A stretch of DNA of 13,806 nt, taken from assembly GCA_900544065.1 (NCBI GenBank), contig UQTR01000060.1:1-13806 (forward strand). Reading direction: 5' to 3'. This document shows positions 1 to 6,718 of the stretch, one piece after another. Under the pieces are notes generated by a model. That model ran no database searches and was not told where the DNA came from. It saw only the letters and a program-made list of their open reading frames with translations. This stretch comes from an uncultured Collinsella sp. (GTDB lineage: Bacteria > Actinomycetota > Coriobacteriia > Coriobacteriales > Coriobacteriaceae). The translations under genes and the position numbers were made by a program. The first letter of the stretch is position 1, and every line of letters begins with the position of its first letter.

Positions 1-33
1 TCTCGTGGGCGCGGAGATGTGTATAAGAGACAG
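1..33. other. Illumina Nextera read-2 adapter (artefact)
   Basis: These bases match the Nextera transposase read-2 adapter from its second base onward. They end in the 19-base Tn5 mosaic end AGATGTGTATAAGAGACAG at 15-33, with one difference at position 11 (g where the adapter has t). This is untrimmed library sequence, not genome. It replaces the 3' end of the coaX gene. Genomic sequence starts at 34. Confidence 0.97.
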
Positions 34-717
34 CATCTCGGCAAGCACCATGTCGAGCATGCCGTCGATGCGCGCTACCTCGCCTAAGACCACGCCCGAA
101 CGCATGGCCTCGCGCGTGTTGCGGCCGATGACGTGTGTCGGCGCCGAGGGCTCAACTTGAGGCAGGCGCGCCGCAGCGGCCGAGAGCGAACGGGCGCCGA
201 GCGCCAGCCCCGGCGCGATAACGCCGCCGACAAAGGTACCGTGCGCGTCGATGACCTCGATATTGGTCGTCGTGCCCAGGTCGATCACAATGCACGGCGA
301 GCCGTAGACGGCGCGGGCCGCCACGGCATCGGCGATGCGGTCGGGACCGATCTCGGCCGGATCGTCGTAGTGCACGGGCATGCCGGTCTTAAGTCCCGGC
401 CCCACGGTGAGCACGCGCCCCGTGCAGGTACGGGAAAGTGCCGCCTTCCACGGGCGCTCGAGCGCCGGGACCACGCAGCTCAGCACAGCAGCCGCGGGCA
501 CAAGCGCACCCGGCATGCCCGCATCGGCCGCCAGTGCGGCCATGACCTGCACGAGACGCATGCGCGCCTCGTCTGCCGTGATGCTCGACGGCGTGGTGAT
601 CTCGCACGTCGCAAGCGGACATTCCTGCGCCGCGGCCGAATCCTCTGCAAACAGGCCAAAGCGAATGAACGTGTTGCCCACGTCGACCGTCAATATATAT
701 GCGCACCCATTAAGCAT
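34..717 (-). CDS. coaX: Type III pantothenate kinase, 3'-truncated
   Basis: Phosphorylates pantothenate with ATP, the first step of coenzyme A synthesis, in the cytosol. The 228 visible residues show the ASKHA-fold motifs of the CoaX family: phosphate-1 loop DVGNT at 12-16, GPDR at 124-127, the second phosphate motif DLGTT at 146-150, GGVIAPG at 164-170 and GRNTREAMRSGV at 198-209. The usual form of the second phosphate motif is DFGTATT, so TTTN here is a mild variant. The start is the ATG at 717-715, with AAAGGAG at 732-726 eight bases upstream. The family is usually about 250-260 residues, so some 25-35 C-terminal residues are lost at the contig edge. If translated through the adapter, the frame would add LSLIHISAPTR, which is not biological. 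It is divergent from the OPT transporter gene. Confidence 0.93.
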
Positions 718-725
718 CGTCGGCG

Positions 726-732
726 CTCCTTT
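726..732 (-). promoter_or_regulatory. Ribosome binding site of coaX
   Basis: AAAGGAG on the minus strand lies eight bases before the ATG at 717. It fixes the start, because no other start in this frame has a comparable site. Confidence 0.8.
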
Positions 733-744
733 CGTCTGCCCAGC

Positions 745-750
745 AGTATA
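745..750 (-). promoter_or_regulatory. Possible -10 box for coaX
   Basis: The minus strand reads GATATACT here, with TATACT at 750-745, about 28 bases from the coaX start codon. No convincing -35 box lies at the right distance, so this is only a candidate. It sits between the start codon and the inverted-repeat element. Confidence 0.3.
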
Positions 751-775
751 TCGCCTACCTAAACCAGTCATCCCT

Positions 776-900
776 GGTAGCTAATTTGGGACGGGGCTAT
801 TTTAGCTACCCCTACATGTCGGTTGATATTTGCCCCAGCCCCGGATAATTAATCGACAGTCAAAGGGTAGCTAAAATAGCCCCGTCCCAAATTAGCTACC
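776..900. repeat. REPIN-like palindromic element with 36-bp inverted arms
   Basis: Bases 776-811 and 865-900 are perfect reverse complements over 36 bases. Each arm contains GGGACGGGGC and is itself bounded by a short inverted repeat (GGTAGCTAA ... TTAGCTACC). The 53-base spacer holds an imperfect inverted pair, TGTCGGTTGAT near 818 and ATTAATCGACA near 849. Two REP-like units facing each other is the architecture of a REPIN or small non-autonomous mobile element. I infer, but cannot show, that it is multicopy in the genome. A transcript through it would form a very stable hairpin. It lies in the divergent coaX/OPT intergenic region. Confidence 0.8.
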
Positions 901-903
901 CAA

Positions 904-927
904 AAGCCCCGTCCCAAATGAACTACC
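904..927. repeat. Partial third copy of the GGGACGGGGC repeat
   Basis: The stretch AAGCCCCGTCCCAAAT continuing to AACTACC matches the right arm of the adjacent palindrome (865-900) with a few changes and lacks the outer part of that arm. It begins four bases after the right arm ends, so it is a tandem, partly decayed extra unit. Confidence 0.7.
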
Positions 928-934
928 TTGCGGC

Positions 935-940
935 TATACT
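935..940 (+). promoter_or_regulatory. Possible -10 box for the OPT transporter gene
   Basis: TATACT at 935-940 resembles a sigma-A -10 box and lies just downstream of the repeat cluster. The region 17 bases upstream (about 912-917) is repeat sequence with no good -35 box. If this is the promoter, transcription begins near 947, after the palindrome, leaving a leader of about 100 bases. Confidence 0.3.
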
Positions 941-987
941 GGTGCGCGGTCGCGCGCGAGCTCACGCGGCGGCCCTTGGTAACCCGA

Positions 988-1036
988 CTTCCCGCGTCGT
1001 ATCCGTAGCGGCGCTCCCGGGGGAAGCGGATATACG
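988..1036 (+). promoter_or_regulatory. Possible structured leader of the OPT gene
   Basis: Two complementary pairs interleave. CTTCCC (988-993) can pair with GGGAAG (1021-1026), and CGTATCCG (998-1005) can pair with CGGATATACG (1027-1036, two-base bulge). Their order makes them either mutually exclusive or a pseudoknot, and the last segment ends one base before the AAAGGAG ribosome site. No known riboswitch is recognised, and short complementarities like these can arise by chance in GC-rich DNA. Confidence 0.25.
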
Positions 1037-1037
1037 C

Positions 1038-1044
1038 AAAGGAG
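1038..1044 (+). promoter_or_regulatory. Ribosome binding site of the OPT gene
   Basis: AAAGGAG is followed by six bases and then the ATG at 1051. This decides the start of the transporter. Confidence 0.8.
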
Positions 1045-1050
1045 TTATAT

Positions 1051-2754
1051 ATGAGCAATCCCTCGAACCGCGCCTCGATGCGCGGGCAACTCACGCTGCG
1101 TGGCGTCGTCATCGGCGTCCTTGGCTGCGTGATTATCACGGCAAGCTCGGCCTACACGGCGCTCAAGATGGGCGCGCTCCCCTGGCCGATCGTCTTCGCT
1201 GCCGTCATCTCGCTGTTCTTCCTTAAGCTCATGGGCAACGCCAGCCTCAACGAGGCCAACGTCACCCACACCATCATGTCCGCAGGTGCAATGGTCGCCG
1301 GCGGTCTGGCGTTTACCATCCCGGGCGCCTGGATGCTGGGCTATGCCGACCAGATCAGCTGGCTCGACATGTTTATCGTGGCACTCGCCGGCACCATCTT
1401 GGGCCTGCTGGCCACGGCGCTCATCCACCGTCACTTTATCGTGGACGCCGCGCTTGAGTTCCCCACCGGCAACGCCGCAGCTCAGACCCTGCGCGCCACC
1501 GAGGCCGGCGGCAAGACCGGCAAGCAGCTCTTTGGCTCCATGGCCATCGCGGGCATCTACAGCGTGCTTCGCGACGCCCTGGGCATTGTGCCCAGTATGC
1601 TGTGCACGCTCAACATCCCCGGCGTGACCTTTGCCATCTACAACTCGCCCATGCTGCTCTCCGTCGGCTTCCTCGTGGGCTTCGCCCCGGTCGCTTTCTG
1701 GTTTGCCGGCGCGCTGCTGGGCAATTTTGGCATCATCGTCGGCGGCACCGCTGCCGGTCTGTTTGACGTTATGACCGCACAGGGCATCGTCAAGTCCCTG
1801 GGTATGGGCCTCATGATGGGCTTTGGCGTCGCCGTCGTCCTCAAGGACATCCTGCCGCAGGTCGCCAGCATCGTCCGCGGTCTTGCTGCCGATAGCTCCA
1901 CCGACACCGACGAGCAGTCGCTCATCTCGGGCTCCCTTAAGCTCGACGCCGGCATCATCGGCCTGGGCGCTGCCGCCATCGCCGTGATCATCGCCATCGT
2001 GCTCGACCTTGGCCCCGTTCCGGCTGTCATCGTCACGCTGTTCACCTTTGTCACCACCATCATGAGCGCGCAGAGCTGCGGCCAGACGGGTATCGACCCC
2101 ATGGAGATCTTTGGCCTCATCGTCATGCTCATCGTGGCTGCTTTTGCCCAGATCGCTCAGGTCAAGCTGTTCTTTATCGCCGGCATCGTTGCCGTGGCGT
2201 GCGGCCTTGCGGGCGACGTCATGAACGACTTTAAGGCCGGCGCCGTGCTGGGCACCAACCCGCGCGCGCAGTGGATCGGCCAGGCCATCGGCGGCATCGT
2301 GGGCGCTCTGGTCGCCGCCGCCGTCATGGTCGCACTCGTCACCGCCTATGGCCCGGACGCCTTTGGCCCCGACAAGAGCTTCGTGGCCGCACAGGCCAGC
2401 GTGGTCGCCACCATGGTCTCGGGCATCCCGAGCGTGCCGTGGTTCGTGGGCGGCTTTATCGCCGGCATCGTCATGTACTGGCTCGGCATTCCGGCCATGA
2501 TGATCGGCCTGGGCGTGTACCTGCCGTTCTACATGTCGCTCACGGCCTTCTTGGGCTCCTGCGTTAAGCTCGCCTACGACAAGTGGGCCGCTCACCGCGA
2601 CGCCACGGCCGGTCTTTCGGACGAGGAGAAGGCCGCCAAGGACGCCGCCTTCCAGGAGCAGGGCCTGGTCGTCGCCAGCGGCCTGCTCGGCGGCGAGTCC
2701 ATCGTCGGCGTTATCCTGGCGTTTGTCTCCGTGGGCTTGAGCCTGCTGGGCTAA
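1051..2754 (+). CDS. OPT family oligopeptide transporter
   Basis: An integral membrane protein of 567 residues that probably imports short peptides or related compounds by ion symport, as known for the OPT family. The substrate cannot be told from sequence. Diagnostic motifs are LEFPTGNAAAQ at 135-145, SCGQTGIDP at 342-350, the block GDVMNDFKAG...GTNPRAQWIGQ at 388-411, GIPAMMIGLGVYLPFYMS at 479-496 and a C-terminal GLLGGES at 544-550. Many hydrophobic segments run through the whole length; a charged loop lies near 280-298 and another at 510-540. Length fits the shorter bacterial branch of the family. The start is supported by AAAGGAG at 1038-1044. It is a single-gene unit: divergent from coaX, with a strong terminator after the stop. 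Confidence 0.93.
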   Translation: MSNPSNRASMRGQLTLRGVVIGVLGCVIITASSAYTALKMGALPWPIVFAAVISLFFLKLMGNASLNEANVTHTIMSAGAMVAGGLAFTIPGAWMLGYADQISWLDMFIVALAGTILGLLATALIHRHFIVDAALEFPTGNAAAQTLRATEAGGKTGKQLFGSMAIAGIYSVLRDALGIVPSMLCTLNIPGVTFAIYNSPMLLSVGFLVGFAPVAFWFAGALLGNFGIIVGGTAAGLFDVMTAQGIVKSLGMGLMMGFGVAVVLKDILPQVASIVRGLAADSSTDTDEQSLISGSLKLDAGIIGLGAAAIAVIIAIVLDLGPVPAVIVTLFTFVTTIMSAQSCGQTGIDPMEIFGLIVMLIVAAFAQIAQVKLFFIAGIVAVACGLAGDVMNDFKAGAVLGTNPRAQWIGQAIGGIVGALVAAAVMVALVTAYGPDAFGPDKSFVAAQASVVATMVSGIPSVPWFVGGFIAGIVMYWLGIPAMMIGLGVYLPFYMSLTAFLGSCVKLAYDKWAAHRDATAGLSDEEKAAKDAAFQEQGLVVASGLLGGESIVGVILAFVSVGLSLLG

Positions 2755-2796
2755 GCCGAGCAACTACTCGCCAGCAATCATATTGTCTTCGGCTTG

Positions 2797-2834
2797 CCCG
2801 GTCGTCAGCTTAGCGGCTGCCGGCCGGGTTTTTT
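2797..2834 (+). terminator. Rho-independent terminator of the OPT gene
   Basis: A 13-base stem (2797-2809 with 2816-2828, 11 of 13 pairs) encloses a 6-base loop and is followed by six T at 2829-2834. It lies 42 bases after the transporter stop codon on the same strand. Confidence 0.9.
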
Positions 2835-2850
2835 AATGCCGATATAGAGA

Positions 2851-2887
2851 AAGGCCGGCGCGCTGCGTATGACAGCGCGCCGGCCTT
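2851..2887 (-). terminator. Terminator hairpin of the surface protein gene
   Basis: A perfect 15-base stem (AAGGCCGGCGCGCTG at 2851-2865 with its complement at 2873-2887) encloses a 7-base loop. On the minus strand it is followed by TTTCTCTAT, so it mainly serves the surface protein gene that ends at 2955. It also backs up the transporter terminator between these convergent genes. Confidence 0.85.
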
Positions 2888-2954
2888 ATTGGTTGAGATA
2901 TCGAAGTGACCTCACGACAAGCCGCAGTTCATCGCGAGGTCAACACTCGAGATG

Positions 2955-5900
2955 CTACATGTACTTGCGACGACGATCGCCCAGCGTCACGCCCGCGGCA
3001 ACGAGCGTAATGCCGCCGATGACGAAGACCTCACCTGCAAGCGCGGAGGTATCGCCCGTCTGAGCAAGTGCACCGTCCGTGGCCTTCTTCTTGGCGACAG
3101 GAGCCTTTGCGGCAGCCTGCGCAACCTGAGGCTTGGCCTGCGGCTCAGCCTTGGGATGATACTTGTCGTACTCGGCCTGCGCGGCAGCCAGGGCATCCTT
3201 GGCATCGCCAAGCTCGGCAAGCGCGGCGGCATAGGCGTCGTTGGCATCGGACAGCTTGGCATCGGCATCGCTCAGAGCAGCCTTGAGACCAGCGGCGGCA
3301 TCGACGGCAGCCTTATAGCGAGCGTAGGCAGCGTTCAGCTTAACCAGCTTCTCGTTGCCCGTCGTGCCCGCGGCAAGGGATGCCTTATGGTCGACAGCCT
3401 CAAGATCGGCCTTGAGTGCCTCATCGCTGGCAAGCTCGGCCTTGGCCTTGACGATCTCGAAGTTCGCATCGACGACGGCTTCGTTGGCGGCCTCGAGCTG
3501 CTTCTGGGCATCGGCGACACCGGCGACGGCAGCGTCATAGGCGGCCTTGGCGTCGTCGACCGCCTTCTGGGCACCGGCGAAGCGCTCGAAGGCCTTGTTT
3601 GCGGTGGCAAGCTCGTCCTCGGCGGCCTTGGCCTTCGCCTGTGCGTCGGACAGGGTCTGCGTCTTGGCGGCAACTGCCTGCTTGGCGCCCGAAAGAGCGG
3701 TCGCGGCCTGGGCATCTGCTGCCTTGGCCTTGTCTACACCTGCCTGGGCGGCATCGTCGGCCTTCTTTGCCTCGTCAAGCGAGCCCTGCTTATTCGCAAG
3801 GTCCGCCTGGGCGGCATCGCGCTTGGCGGCAAGGTCCTTGACCGAAGCCGTGGCATTGTCATACGCCTCGTTGGCCTGTTCGGACTTTGCCTTGGCGGCA
3901 TCGCGGGCGCTGCGAGCCTTCGCCTTGTGAGCAGCGGCCTCGGCTGCCTTCGTCTTGCTGTGAGCAAGCGTGGCGTTTGCCTTATCGAGAGCTACCTGGG
4001 CAGTAGCGGCCTCGCCCTTGGCGGCGTCGAGCTTGGTCTCGGGCGTCTTGACGTCGATACCCTTGAGTTTGGCTTCGGCGGCGGTGTAGGCGGACTTGGC
4101 GGAAGCGGTGGCGGACTTAGCCTTCTCGTACTCGCCCTTGGCAGTGTTCACGTTCGTGTCGGCTGCGGCGAAAGCGTCCTGGGCGGCATCCTGCCCGTTT
4201 ACAGCCGCGAAGTAAGCTTCCCTAGTAGCTCCAAAGTTCTTCTGCGCCTCGGCGAGCTTGCCCTGAAGCTCCTTGAGCTGCGCCTTCTGCGCCTGCGTGC
4301 CGCCTGCGTTGTAGGCAGAGTCGATGTAGTCGTTCACGAGCTTCTTGAACTCGGAGACAGTGAAATCCATCTGCCCCGTGCTTCCGCTATAGTCGAAAAC
4401 GGTTACCTCGGAATCGGTGTTCTTACCGCTACCGGTTGCGATGCCGATAGCCTTCGCACCGGCATCGATGATGTTGAGATAGTGCCCACACTCCTTGTAG
4501 ATGCTGTAATGGTGCTGGTAGATATAGTAGGAATCATATCGATGGCTTCCAAGTGCGTCACCATACTGCTCGACGTACTTATCGAACGCCTTTTTCTCCT
4601 GGGTGTAGAGACCGGTATATGGCCAGCCAAGCGTATCCTCAGTCTCGCCTCCGGTGTATGCCCCGCCGCCGCCTGCAAGATTCTCACCTTGATCGAAATA
4701 GCAGTTCGAGTGTCCCCAGATGTTCGATGAATATGATGTATTGAGGGCGGCTGCCGCAGTCATGCGGAGGCTGACGCTAAGCTCAGACTGGCCGTTCGCC
4801 TTGCGGAGGTTGTTCTGGGTATCGAGGTATGTCAGAGCGTTACGCATCTGCTCCAAGGAGAGCGGATTGGTGTCGCGAGACATGTCCTGATCGACGTAAC
4901 TATCATACCAGTCCTGTTTCTCTGTCGTCCCCATGAGCATCGACGCGGCAGTACTTGCATTCGACTTCTGCTGGACGGTGAAATCGCTGCTGTTGCTGAT
5001 GTAGGCCATAAAGCCGAGCATGCCCTTATTGATGACTTCCTGGTCAACAGTCATGTTGGACTTTAGGTCTGCAATCTGCTGCTCAAGAGCCTCAACCTGG
5101 GCATTAGCAGCGTCATAAGCCTTTTCCGCGGCGTTCGAAGCGGCGCAGGCTGCCTCCCACTCGCTGCGCTTCTGCTTGCGAACTTCGACAAGCTTATCGT
5201 ACGCGGTCTTCTTGTCTGCTTCGGTCTGCTGCGCCTTCTCGTATGCGGCCTTGGCGGCGTCACGCTTACTGGCCGCGTCCTTGTACTCCTTGTTTGCCGC
5301 ATCGTATGCAGACTGGGCAGATGCCACGGCAGCGTTGGCGGCGTTGGCCTTCTCCTGCGCGGCGGTGGCGGTATTCTGGGCCGCTTGCAGGTTCGCCTGG
5401 GCGGTAGCGTCGGCATCCGTCGCGGCATTGAGCTCCGCCTGCGCGGTCTTGAGCTCACCAGCAGCAGCGTTCTTGGTGGCCTCAAGCGCACTCAGGTCAA
5501 CACCCGTACCCGAGACGGCAGCATCGAGCGCGGCTTGCGCCTGGTTGAACTTCTGCTGGGCGTTATCGCGCGCGGTGGTTGCGGCTGCGAGAGCAGCGGC
5601 AGTCTCCTGCTTCTTGGCCTGGGCGGAAGTCAGAGCGGCCCCAGTGTCCTTCTTTTCCTGCTGTGCACTGGCCTCGGCGGCCTTGGCCTGGTCCAGATTG
5701 GCCTGTGCAGCAGCAACGGCCTTATTGGCGTCATCGAGCTTTGCCTGTGCGTCCTCGACGGCCTTCTTGGTGGCCTCGTACTCGTCCATACCCATGGCCT
5801 CGAGCTTGGCCTGGGCATCATCGAGGGCCTTCTTGGCCTCATCCTGCTTTGCCTTGGCGTCCTTGAGCGCCTGGGTCTTATCCTCGACACTCTTGTTGGC

Positions 5901-6410
5901 CTGATCGAGCTGATCGTTCAGGTCGCCCAGCTTCTTCTGCTGCTGTTCTTCCTTGTCGACGGCCGCTTTAAGCTCGTCAATCTTCTCCTGAAGCGCGGCT
6001 ACCTCGGCCTCGTTCTGCTCGGCGGCGTTATCGGTCACGGCCTGCGAGGCCTGATTCTTTTGCTGCTGCGCCTGCTTTTGAGACTGGCCCGCCGCGTCGG
6101 CCTTCTTCTGGGCGGCATCGTAGGCGGCCTGAGCGTCCTTGAGCTGCTTTGCCGACTCCTCGGCCAGCTGGGCAGCCGTCTTTACGACCGCTTGGTTACC
6201 GGCGGCAACGGTATTCTCTACAGAACTACCCCCCCCCTGAACAGAATCGCTGTTATCGGTTGACGGTGCGGCGATTGCCGCCAGCGGCGACATGAGCGGC
6301 TGAGCGATGAGGCCCGCCGTCAAAACGGTTGCGACGGCGCGGTTGGCAACGCCCTTGACGTTGACGGCCTTGGCCCGAGGCTCAAAGTGTTGTGGACTGT
6401 AGTTTGCCAT
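2955..6410 (-). CDS. LAQTG-anchored coiled-coil surface protein with central CAP domain
   Basis: A 1151-residue cell-wall protein of unknown role, possibly adhesion or host interaction. Residues 1-48 form a long signal peptide with a hydrophobic core and a likely cut near AIAA. Residues about 75-450 and 705-1085 are Ala/Lys/Asp/Gln-rich heptad-like coiled coils. Residues about 455-700 form a CAP/SCP (PR-1-like) domain: HSNC at 567-570, GENLAG at 575-580, YTQEK at 602-606 and CGHYLNI at 641-647. H567, E576, E604 and H643 are candidates for the CAP His/Glu cluster, and C570 and C641 could pair. The C-terminus has LAQTG at 1115-1119, a hydrophobic helix and the tail DRRRKYM: a sortase signal of the LAxTG type, known for class E sortases. 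The start has AGGGAG six bases upstream. Codons 58-61 include a G9 tract (6229-6237), and the CAP region looks lower in GC than the coils. Confidence 0.9.
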   Translation of the reverse strand: MANYSPQHFEPRAKAVNVKGVANRAVATVLTAGLIAQPLMSPLAAIAAPSTDNSDSVQGGGSSVENTVAAGNQAVVKTAAQLAEESAKQLKDAQAAYDAAQKKADAAGQSQKQAQQQKNQASQAVTDNAAEQNEAEVAALQEKIDELKAAVDKEEQQQKKLGDLNDQLDQANKSVEDKTQALKDAKAKQDEAKKALDDAQAKLEAMGMDEYEATKKAVEDAQAKLDDANKAVAAAQANLDQAKAAEASAQQEKKDTGAALTSAQAKKQETAAALAAATTARDNAQQKFNQAQAALDAAVSGTGVDLSALEATKNAAAGELKTAQAELNAATDADATAQANLQAAQNTATAAQEKANAANAAVASAQSAYDAANKEYKDAASKRDAAKAAYEKAQQTEADKKTAYDKLVEVRKQKRSEWEAACAASNAAEKAYDAANAQVEALEQQIADLKSNMTVDQEVINKGMLGFMAYISNSSDFTVQQKSNASTAASMLMGTTEKQDWYDSYVDQDMSRDTNPLSLEQMRNALTYLDTQNNLRKANGQSELSVSLRMTAAAALNTSYSSNIWGHSNCYFDQGENLAGGGGAYTGGETEDTLGWPYTGLYTQEKKAFDKYVEQYGDALGSHRYDSYYIYQHHYSIYKECGHYLNIIDAGAKAIGIATGSGKNTDSEVTVFDYSGSTGQMDFTVSEFKKLVNDYIDSAYNAGGTQAQKAQLKELQGKLAEAQKNFGATREAYFAAVNGQDAAQDAFAAADTNVNTAKGEYEKAKSATASAKSAYTAAEAKLKGIDVKTPETKLDAAKGEAATAQVALDKANATLAHSKTKAAEAAAHKAKARSARDAAKAKSEQANEAYDNATASVKDLAAKRDAAQADLANKQGSLDEAKKADDAAQAGVDKAKAADAQAATALSGAKQAVAAKTQTLSDAQAKAKAAEDELATANKAFERFAGAQKAVDDAKAAYDAAVAGVADAQKQLEAANEAVVDANFEIVKAKAELASDEALKADLEAVDHKASLAAGTTGNEKLVKLNAAYARYKAAVDAAAGLKAALSDADAKLSDANDAYAAALAELGDAKDALAAAQAEYDKYHPKAEPQAKPQVAQAAAKAPVAKKKATDGALAQTGDTSALAGEVFVIGGITLVAAGVTLGDRRRKYM
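6229..6237 (-). repeat. G9 homopolymer tract within the surface protein gene
   Basis: Nine consecutive C on the plus strand read as G9 in codons 58-61 (Gln-Gly-Gly-Gly), just after the signal peptide. With ten G the next codon is TAG. With eight G the frame reads Val-Val-Leu and then TAG. Either one-base slip ends translation at about residue 61-63, so tract length can act as an on/off switch. The assembled copy is in the ON phase. Confidence 0.85.
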
Positions 6411-6416
6411 GGCTTT

Positions 6417-6422
6417 CTCCCT
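6417..6422 (-). promoter_or_regulatory. Ribosome binding site of the surface protein gene
   Basis: AGGGAG on the minus strand, six bases before the ATG at 6410, supports the chosen start. Confidence 0.75.
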
Positions 6423-6475
6423 TTGACACGGATGTATCCATACGCTTCAAAATGTAGGAGCTGATTTTTGAATTC

Positions 6476-6487
6476 TGTTGCGCAACA
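6476..6487. promoter_or_regulatory. 12-bp palindrome, possible operator
   Basis: TGTTGCGCAACA is a perfect palindrome lying between the two copies of the direct repeat, 66 bases from the surface protein start. A dimeric repressor could bind here. No regulator is identified. Confidence 0.4.
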
Positions 6488-6506
6488 TTGGTCACCAGCG
6501 GATTTT

Positions 6507-6535
6507 TTGAAATTCACGCTCTCGTGCTTCACAAT
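6507..6535 (+). promoter_or_regulatory. Candidate promoter of the DUF389 gene
   Basis: TTGAAA (6507-6512) is spaced 17 bases from CACAAT (6530-6535), a reasonable sigma-A match (5/6 and 4/6). Transcription would start near 6542 and leave a leader of about 175 bases. The rest of the gap 6411-6718 holds the direct repeat and palindrome and no gene. Confidence 0.35.
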
Positions 6536-6718
6536 TTCGTCACATATGTAGGAGCTGGCGCATCATATTTCTTGCGGGATCGAATTGAGCCTGTGATTTG
6601 CATTTGCTCCCGCGTCATCCGCCCTATCGGATTCCGCATCCAACAGACACCTCGCCCGCCACGGTGTAGAGTTAGGACAACGGGCGCGTTGCGCGGACCG
6701 CGCTGGAACGAGGTGGAC

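Larger units (their letters stand above)
6452..6557. repeat. 12-bp direct repeat pair in the divergent intergenic region
   Basis: ATGTAGGAGCTG occurs at 6452-6463 and again, identically, at 6546-6557, 94 bases apart. Both lie upstream of the surface protein gene and of the DUF389 gene. They could be binding sites for one regulator, but no known site is recognised. Confidence 0.5.

Noticed and set aside
133..784. Plus-strand open frames across the coaX region
   Set aside because: The minus strand encodes pantothenate kinase motifs in order with a good ribosome site. The plus-strand products are Arg- and Ser-rich shadows.
1045..2763. 572-codon open frame antisense to the whole OPT gene
   Set aside because: It is the shadow of a GC-rich gene with strong codon bias. 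Its product is an implausible mix of His, Asp, Gly and Ala with no family features, while the plus strand has clear OPT motifs and a ribosome site.
2797..2887. Adjacent hairpins considered as a CRISPR-like or mobile repeat
   Set aside because: The two stems differ in sequence and each fits a terminator for one of two convergent genes. There is no repeat-spacer pattern anywhere in the window.
2952..4730. 592-codon open frame antisense to the surface protein gene
   Set aside because: The Gly/Leu-rich product mirrors the Ala/Lys-rich coiled-coil codons. It has no ribosome site and would overlap the terminator side of a well-supported gene.
5176..6263. Two more long antisense frames over the N-terminal coil region
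   Set aside because: These have the same codon-bias origin as the other antisense frame, with low-complexity Ser/Ala/Leu or Gly/Leu products and no start signals.
6488..6718. Upstream 77-codon extension of the DUF389 protein
   Set aside because: The extension has no family similarity, overlaps the palindrome, direct repeat and candidate promoter, and lacks a ribosome site. The ATG at 6719 follows GAGGTGG.
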